Source: Spongilla lacustris (Eukaryota > Porifera > Demospongiae > Spongillida > Spongillidae). From it: DNA of 64,000 nt. Within the stretch, counting starts at the first letter, position 1, and each line of letters starts with the position of its first letter. The notes under the pieces were generated by a model. It was not told the origin of the DNA. It made no database searches and saw only the letters and a program-made list of their open reading frames with translations. The stretch lies in assembly GCA_949361645.1 (NCBI GenBank), contig OX442431.1, positions 6,080,473 through 6,144,472 on the forward strand. Reading direction: 5' to 3'. Both the position numbers and the translations under genes were made by a program. Positions 51,634 to 64,000 of this stretch are shown piece by piece.

Positions 51634-51764
51634 TTTGTGTCCTTCTTGCGGTCATCACACCACTCAGGTAGGGGAGGGGTCTCAAAGCCTCCCCTATCCC
51701 CACCATTGTAGCGTCGCGCAAGCTCATCCAAATAGTCACCCTTGTAGATGCCTGGAGGACGGGT
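51634..51764 (-). pseudogene. Orphan exon of mRNA capping enzyme (RNGTT-like)
   Basis: Between an AG acceptor (TTGTCCCCAG) and a GTGAGT donor the minus strand encodes [20 protein letters not shown], an acidic stretch and LPEWCDD. In animal capping enzymes this is the segment joining the RNA 5'-triphosphatase domain to the guanylyltransferase domain ([19 protein letters not shown]...LPDWC in human). The exon itself looks intact with good splice sites. However, no further capping-enzyme exon is visible downstream before eIF4H, or upstream past the 200-N gap. It is either a duplicated fragment or a scaffolding error. Confidence 0.7.
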
Positions 51765-51785
51765 CTGGGGACAAGACATCAAGGC

Positions 51786-51985
51786 NNNNNNNNNNNNNNN
51801 NNNNNNNNNNNNNNNNNNNNNNNNNNNNNNNNNNNNNNNNNNNNNNNNNNNNNNNNNNNNNNNNNNNNNNNNNNNNNNNNNNNNNNNNNNNNNNNNNNNN
51901 NNNNNNNNNNNNNNNNNNNNNNNNNNNNNNNNNNNNNNNNNNNNNNNNNNNNNNNNNNNNNNNNNNNNNNNNNNNNNNNNNNNNN
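51786..51985. other. Assembly gap, 200 N
   Basis: A run of exactly 200 N is a standard-sized scaffold gap. It sits 21 bases from the capping-enzyme exon and just after the large minisatellite, so joins here are uncertain. Confidence 0.99.
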
Positions 51986-52455
51986 AATTGTCTGTTCTGG
52001 TCCCCAGGACTACACTTAAGTAGGGAAGCAAATACATAATTAGCATGTAATATGATTATGAATAATAGTTATGGATTAATTCAAAACAGTGCCAGATATG
52101 AATGCCCCCAACATATCTGTTCCAGTTTGACGTACATGTGTATTCAGATTGTTGATATATTTGGTTCGCATCTGATACTGAGTGATACACGCAGATGTGG
52201 CCGTGCAGTCATTGATTGAATAAACAAATAGTATTGTATTCTGGAAGTCTGAAATGTCCTCCACAAAATGGCTCTTACACAATGAGAATTGGACTGTCAT
52301 GGAGTTATGAGGCATTGAGTTTTTAATCAGCCACACATTTGAAAGCAACTGCTAGTATTGCTCTGTCTCGGTACTACAAGTACATGTAGTCTATTCCCTC
52401 ATTCGTTAGTGTTAGGTCTGGGTACGAGACAAGCATGTATGGCTACTCGACTTAC
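51986..52455. other. Non-coding stretch after the gap
   Basis: No gene is recognised. It contains a copy of GGTCTGGGTACGAGAC near 52417. Confidence 0.35.
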
Positions 52456-52508
52456 GAATCTTGGCCGTCACCTTGAGCCTGATTGTCAACGACGCTCTCA
52501 GCATGCAT
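52456..52508 (-). other. Candidate first coding exon resembling eIF4H exon 1
   Basis: On the minus strand ATG at 52508 opens MHAESVVDNQAQGDGQDS and reaches a GTAAGT donor after 53 bases. eIF4H exon 1 has the same donor context (GGTGACAGCCACGATTC|GTAAGT against GGTGACGGCCAAGATTC|GTAAGT here) and the same phase, so it could splice to eIF4H exon 2. It lies 3.5 kb upstream of the annotated start. It could be an alternative first exon, a duplicate, or chance. Confidence 0.3.
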
Positions 52509-53115
52509 CTTCGTCGAGATCTGTTTATATACAGTGGTGATCCGAGCCACGTGGTGTCAAGATCGAGAACACTGCAGTCTGGACACTCCTGCACCCAGAT
52601 CGAAATGCAAGTATTATGCTTACGTGAATTTGGGTCTGGATACGAGACTGGGCTTAGGTTGTTGTGTGGCATTAAATGAAGTGAGGTTCGTGTTCGATCA
52701 TAATGACCTTCAAGCTCACTGGAGACCAGAATAGCGGAATAAAGCTTATTCAAGTGAGGTGAAATTCATACCTCGTACAAAGCAGTTCATATGCATACCA
52801 GTAGGGCCTACGAGCGTACTAGTAGGGGAGCCTACTTACGATTCGGGGTAGGCATATTATCACTGGGTAGGCCTACGAACGACACATCGCATAAAGCTGT
52901 AACCGTACACATATAGAACTGATGGGCCCTATCTAAGCATAGATATCTGGGGACCTGACTGATGATAGTACAGCCATCAGTCTGGTCCCCAGACTAGTCT
53001 GTGCCTGTGTTGTGTATCGTCGTCCGCTTGTGTCGTACACATTACGCTATTCCATTATACCCCTATGGATGACAACAAACCCCCCGGGATTATATAAATA
53101 CACACACACACACAC

Positions 53116-53170
<55 letters not shown>

Positions 53171-53234
53171 CGGACATGCAGACTTATAAATGCCCCCTGG
53201 ACAAGCTTCTATTTTATCCTACCCCCATCTGCAG
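52509..53234. other. Stretch upstream of SCNM1 with a (CA)n tract
   Basis: The missing first exon of SCNM1 may lie here, but I cannot identify it. A (CA)n tract occupies about 53099-53168. Variants of the GGTCTGGGTACGAGAC motif occur near 52630 and 52976. Confidence 0.4.
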
Positions 53235-54131
53235 AAAAGACGTGTGGCAGAACTTCTTAGTAGCCACATCCCGTCTGATGAGGCACTGCTGACGAGGAAC
53301 GGAAAGTGAGTGAGTGTTTACTATATCAGGCTAGTTAACAAGCTAGCACTAGCCATTCAGCTGGGGCCGGGTTGAGAATACTGGGTGGGGCTGATATGCC
53401 CATCACATGACAGCAGCTCATTTGTGTTTGAATGGAAATATGTGTGTTCAAGTTGCACAGTAACATGTGACCTTTTTGGGTGTAAAAAATTAATACAGAA
53501 GCAAGTATTTTGACGAAAAAGTACCATTCAATATGTGGCTTCAATAATTAAAGCAGTAATTATAATGTCATGTGCATGAGAGCAAGACTGCCTATACTGT
53601 AGGAATAGAGCACAGTATGAAGTATCATGCAGTGATCAGTTTCTTATTAAAGCCCACCCGTATCTTCCTCAAAAGGTATGCCTGTCTGGTGTGCAAGCAC
53701 AGGCCTACCTTTGACACTATCACCACACTGTCCATTCATCGCGATGGTCAGAAGCACATCGCAGGTGAGGTGAGTGATGGTGGTTAGAGGTGTGTATGTG
53801 TACGAGAGGAAAGGGAGGGTGTGGTATTCACATGAGGTACAATGTAACTTATATGAGGGGTGCATATTTGAGAGGTGAGGGTGGTAGATGAGGGATGTGC
53901 TTCTTGTCACAGCTGCCCATGAAGCAATGAAAAGGAAACAAGCAGACAGAGGAGAGATTGACAGGAGACTGCAGCTGGCACAGGTCCAGTTATTGGAGAG
54001 CTCTGAAAAGGTGTGTGAAAACCATGTGTGTGTGTGCGTTTGTACATGTAGTTGTGTATGTGTGTGGTGTGTGGTGTGTGTGCATGTGGTGTGTGTGTGT
54101 GGTGTGTATGTATGTATGTCTGTGTGTGTGT

Positions 54132-54164
<33 letters not shown>

Positions 54165-55000
54165 GAATCATTGTTCCTCTGACGGTTTTGTGTTGGTTCT
54201 CTTATGTTAGGTCCTGCCCACTACCTCCCCACTACTCATGCAAGCCCAGGCAGCTACAAGGAATGCTCTGATGGCCAGTGCACCTTATTCCTCACTGGCC
54301 GCCCGGAGCAGGAAGAACGAAGGAGGAGGAGAGGGAGGGAAGGGTGGGGACAGAGGAGGAGGGGGAGGTGAACCATTCTTCTCACGAAAAAGACCCGCAC
54401 AAGGACACACTCCTATAGGAGGTGAGCATCTTGATTTGAAGATGCTAAGAGGCTAATAAGCTCCTGTCCTTGGCACAGTACCACAAGCGAAGCGAAGGCA
54501 AGGTGCCCATACTGGAACCAGCTTCAGACAAGAGGAGCAGTCTGGATGTAGCACTGAGCATATTGTTAGCACCAGTAGTGAGCTCCCAGGGTGTCAAGTG
54601 AGCACTGAGCATATTATTAGCACCAATAGCGAGCTCCCAGGGTGTCAAGTGAGCACTGCAGTTGATACCGCAAGCCAGGAGGGCGTAACCCCTACATACA
54701 AAGGAAGGTATGGTGGGCGGGTGCACTTCACCATTGACACACTGACCACTATTGTGTGTAGAGTAGGACTGACCAAAGACCAGCAAAAGGAGTACACCAA
54801 GTATAGGAGGTAGGCCATTCACTACCAACACTGTTAGTGAGTTACACACACACACATATAATACACACACTCACATGAAATGCACACACACACATCATCA
54901 TGCATGTTTCAGCTCTGGGTGGATACGCAATCCTGATGGTTCTTGGGGAAAGGACCCTAACGTGGAGTTTGACTCTGATGAAGAGCCACCACAGCTCTAA
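53235..55000 (+). CDS. SCNM1: SCNM1, minor-spliceosome zinc-finger protein; first exon not found
   Basis: SCNM1 (sodium channel modifier 1) is a nuclear splicing factor associated with the minor (U12) spliceosome. Exons 53235-53305, 53676-53764, 53913-54010, 54211-54421, 54479-54809 and 54913-55000 join in phase to 295 residues. The N-terminus, a dozen or so residues in the human protein, is missing upstream. Near the start, KRRVAELLSSHIPSDEALLTRNGK matches KKRRVGDLLASYIPEDEAL in human. The U1-type finger follows (CLVCKHRPTFDTITTLSIH...H). The C-terminus has SGWIRNPDGSWGKDPNVEFDSDEE, the family signature. The middle is longer than in human and holds a glycine/lysine-rich stretch plus a tandem 51-bp duplication at 54550-54651. 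It is convergent with the atlastin gene, about 500 bases apart. Confidence 0.88.
54025..54162. repeat. (GT)n-rich tract in an SCNM1 intron
   Basis: Imperfect GT/GTGTGGT repeats fill most of the intron between 54010 and 54211. Confidence 0.9.
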
Positions 55001-55495
55001 GGACTACCCTGTTGACCACACCTACCCTGTTGAGTACTTGTTCGATCTATCATTGGACACAGATTAAAGCCCTACATGCATCTACATTTTTGATATGCTC
55101 TGCTGACTACTTTACTTCATCACATAGATCTACAGTGTCAGTAGGGTCAGACTCAAGCTTGTCTTTTCTCCTTGTGGGCAATACAAAAGATATTCATTGT
55201 GATATTGTGGTATATGTGTCTGTTGGTCCCTTACATGTACCCAGACTGTACAGTGGTCTAGCATGAATCAACCTATTCATGGTGGGCTGGGTACAAGACC
55301 ACCCCAAGCTTCTTGAGTGGGATAAAAGATCACTCACTCCCAAAACATAAACTATAGGCTATAGAGATCAAGGACCTGATCCCATCATTTTCCTCTTCTC
55401 TCTGAATGGTGGATATTTTCGTCACATTTACAATATAATTTAATATTATAATTGTAATTATATCCACTCCGTAATTAATTTAAAGCAATTCCAAT
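55001..55495. other. Region between convergent SCNM1 and atlastin 3' ends
   Basis: Presumed 3' UTRs of both genes. No RNA gene or further exon is recognised. Confidence 0.4.
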
Positions 55496-62412
<6,917 letters not shown>

Positions 62413-63244
62413 TGCTTCGTATATCTGTCAGTACAGGGGCAGGTTCGGAATTAGGAAATTCCCCCCCCCCCCCTCCCCCCCCCCTCCCCCCCCCCTCCCC
62501 CACTCCCCCGCCACGGCAAAATATTATACAAACCCCCTGTAAATTTACTGCTGGCTTGTTTGAATATACATTCACATGGCCGGCGGAGCCCACTAGGCAA
62601 CCCAGGCAATTGCCTGGGTAGATTTTGGGGCTTAAAAAATAATAAAATATACATGTAATTCGCTTCGTGATAAATTAAAGCTTTCGTGACTTGTGTTATA
62701 TTGTATCATGTGTACCTAGTACCTTTGAGTGGCATCCATGTAATGATATCCGATTATGTGGTGATATTGCGAAGCTACCGTAAGCGATAATCATCGTTGC
62801 GTACACTTGGGTCTGGGTACGAGACTAGTTTAAATGTATTATATACTACAAAAGCTTCCGCGCTTCGCGCGGGACCCCTCCCGCTCCCTCCCCCTACTTG
62901 ACACCCCTCCTCTTGCGTGGGTTGAATTTTAGACCTTCCGCCGGCTCTGATTCATTGCTAATCTTTTTTATTAAGGTCTAAGAGCTGTTTTAGTCTTGTG
63001 GAGCACCAGTCAGTTCAGTCTGTTTTCATTCGTTGTACTGAATTGATGAAAGAACGGGAAATTGAGCATTTTGATTTTTAGGCATCTCCTCAGACAATTT
63101 TTTTTCACTGAAATCCGTTAATTTCATTGCTACCATATGAACTGCACAGTGGTGGCTAAAAGACTATCCATATATGCATGTTTATTGAATCTTGCAATTC
63201 CCTTTTGTTGAAACCATGCCATTTGTGGAGAACGGGCTTCGTTA
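62413..63244. other. Region upstream of atlastin, promoter side
   Basis: It presumably contains the atlastin promoter. A C-rich tract lies at about 62460-62508, 50-100 bases upstream of the start codon. A copy of GGTCTGGGTACGAGAC lies near 62811. No core promoter element can be assigned. Confidence 0.35.
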
Positions 63245-64000
63245 CTAGCATTCGGTTTTGAACAGCCATAGCGTAATTAAAGCAGAGGACACTATAATCT
63301 TCTTGGACCATAAAAATAAGGAAGGATTTTCCCCTGATATTAGGCCCATTGCGGTACTCTTTCCTTCTATGGTGAAGCTTACCCTTCTACCCAATCTAGA
63401 AATCCTTGGGATACCAATTGGAGACTTCCCTTTTTGTTCACGATCAATTGTAGAAAAATGTGGCACACTTTCAGAAAAGCACTAGGTGATGTCTCTGCAG
63501 TAGATCTCCATGTGGCTTTCTCACTCCTAAGATTGTGTGGTAGTTATTGCAAGCTAGTGCACTTGTGCAGATGTTTTGAGGTTCTTTGATGAGGAGGTGA
63601 GGCATTGTTTTTCTTCCTAAATAGCAATGGATGTTACCTAATGCACACTGGCTGCAGCTGAGTCATAGATTTGGTGGGCTTGGCCTACGCTCCTTATCTC
63701 TCCACTCCAGTGCTGCTTTTATCTCCTCCCTTGCCTCTTCTGGTCACGGGACTGATGCAAACATTTATATGCAACATGCACACACATTTTTTCCTCATCA
63801 GCGAACAATGCTCGAATCCTCTCTACCTCTGCACCACATGCAGGTTCCTGGATTTTCATTGTTCCTTCCCCTGGCTTGAACCTGCACCTAGATCCTGCTG
63901 AATGTCAGGTCTTGGCTCTCTGTGCCCTTTCTGCCCCAGTGTTGCCATGGTCACCATGCTGCTTCATGCAAACATGGTGGAGGTATGGTGGCTAGGCACA
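63245..64000 (+). mobile_element. Non-LTR copy E: degenerate, runs off the window
   Basis: Broken frames match the same retrotransposon family. FSPDIRPIAV is an RT block fused directly to NLEILGIPIGDFPFC, so the catalytic RT motifs are deleted. Next come DLHVAFSLLRLCG, HRFGGLGLRSLSLHSSAAFI and, at the window edge, a GHHAASCKHGGGMVARH finger. It has stops and frameshifts and continues past 64000. Confidence 0.75.

Overview
This window is animal nuclear DNA, not bacterial. Five protein genes have short exons, GT/AG introns and familiar metazoan products: gamma-glutamyltransferase, a POT-family transporter, eIF4H, SCNM1 and atlastin. The other sequence is repeat-rich: microsatellites, long G/C homopolymers, minisatellites, hAT-like and fold-back elements, non-LTR and Gypsy remnants. 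The mix suggests an early-branching marine invertebrate, perhaps a sponge. That is an inference from overall character only.

Layout. 1-4.5 kb holds inverted-repeat elements with no gene. 4.5-8.2 kb (+) is a complete 7-exon gamma-glutamyltransferase gene; its last intron carries one hAT-like element nested inside another. 8.2-18.8 kb is a graveyard of Gypsy pol fragments, fold-back elements and a degenerate tandem repeat. 18.8-24.9 kb (+) holds three head-to-tail copies of one non-LTR retrotransposon family (RT, CCHC finger, putative restriction-like endonuclease), each beginning in the (TAA)n tail of the one before. Further copies lie at 13.5 kb, 27.3-29.6 kb (minus strand, with a 395-bp hAT-like element inside its RT) and 63.2-64 kb. 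30.6-31.7 kb is a decayed transposase-like ORF.

32.3-43.2 kb (+) is a POT/SLC15-like transporter gene. Its first large exon is split by about 8.85 kb with terminal inverted repeats and a 5-bp direct repeat; removing the insert restores the reading frame. The insert carries an orphan USP10-like exon and several repeats. 44.8-48.9 kb (-) is a complete 7-exon eIF4H gene. 49-52.5 kb holds a hAT-like element, a large minisatellite, one orphan mRNA-capping-enzyme exon, a 200-N gap and a candidate eIF4H-like first exon. 53.2-55.0 kb (+) is SCNM1, lacking its first exon. 55.5-62.4 kb (-) is a complete 11-exon atlastin gene with a short C-terminus; one intron holds 17 copies of a 30-bp unit and another holds an element nested in an element.

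The genes are unrelated housekeeping genes (glutathione turnover, peptide transport, translation, splicing, ER membrane fusion), not a pathway cluster. The main biological interest is the layered transposition record: several insertions can be dated relative to each other from target-site duplications and restored reading frames. I found no convincing undescribed functional system. The least ordinary objects are the exon-splitting element at 33015-41868 and the stacked retrotransposons.
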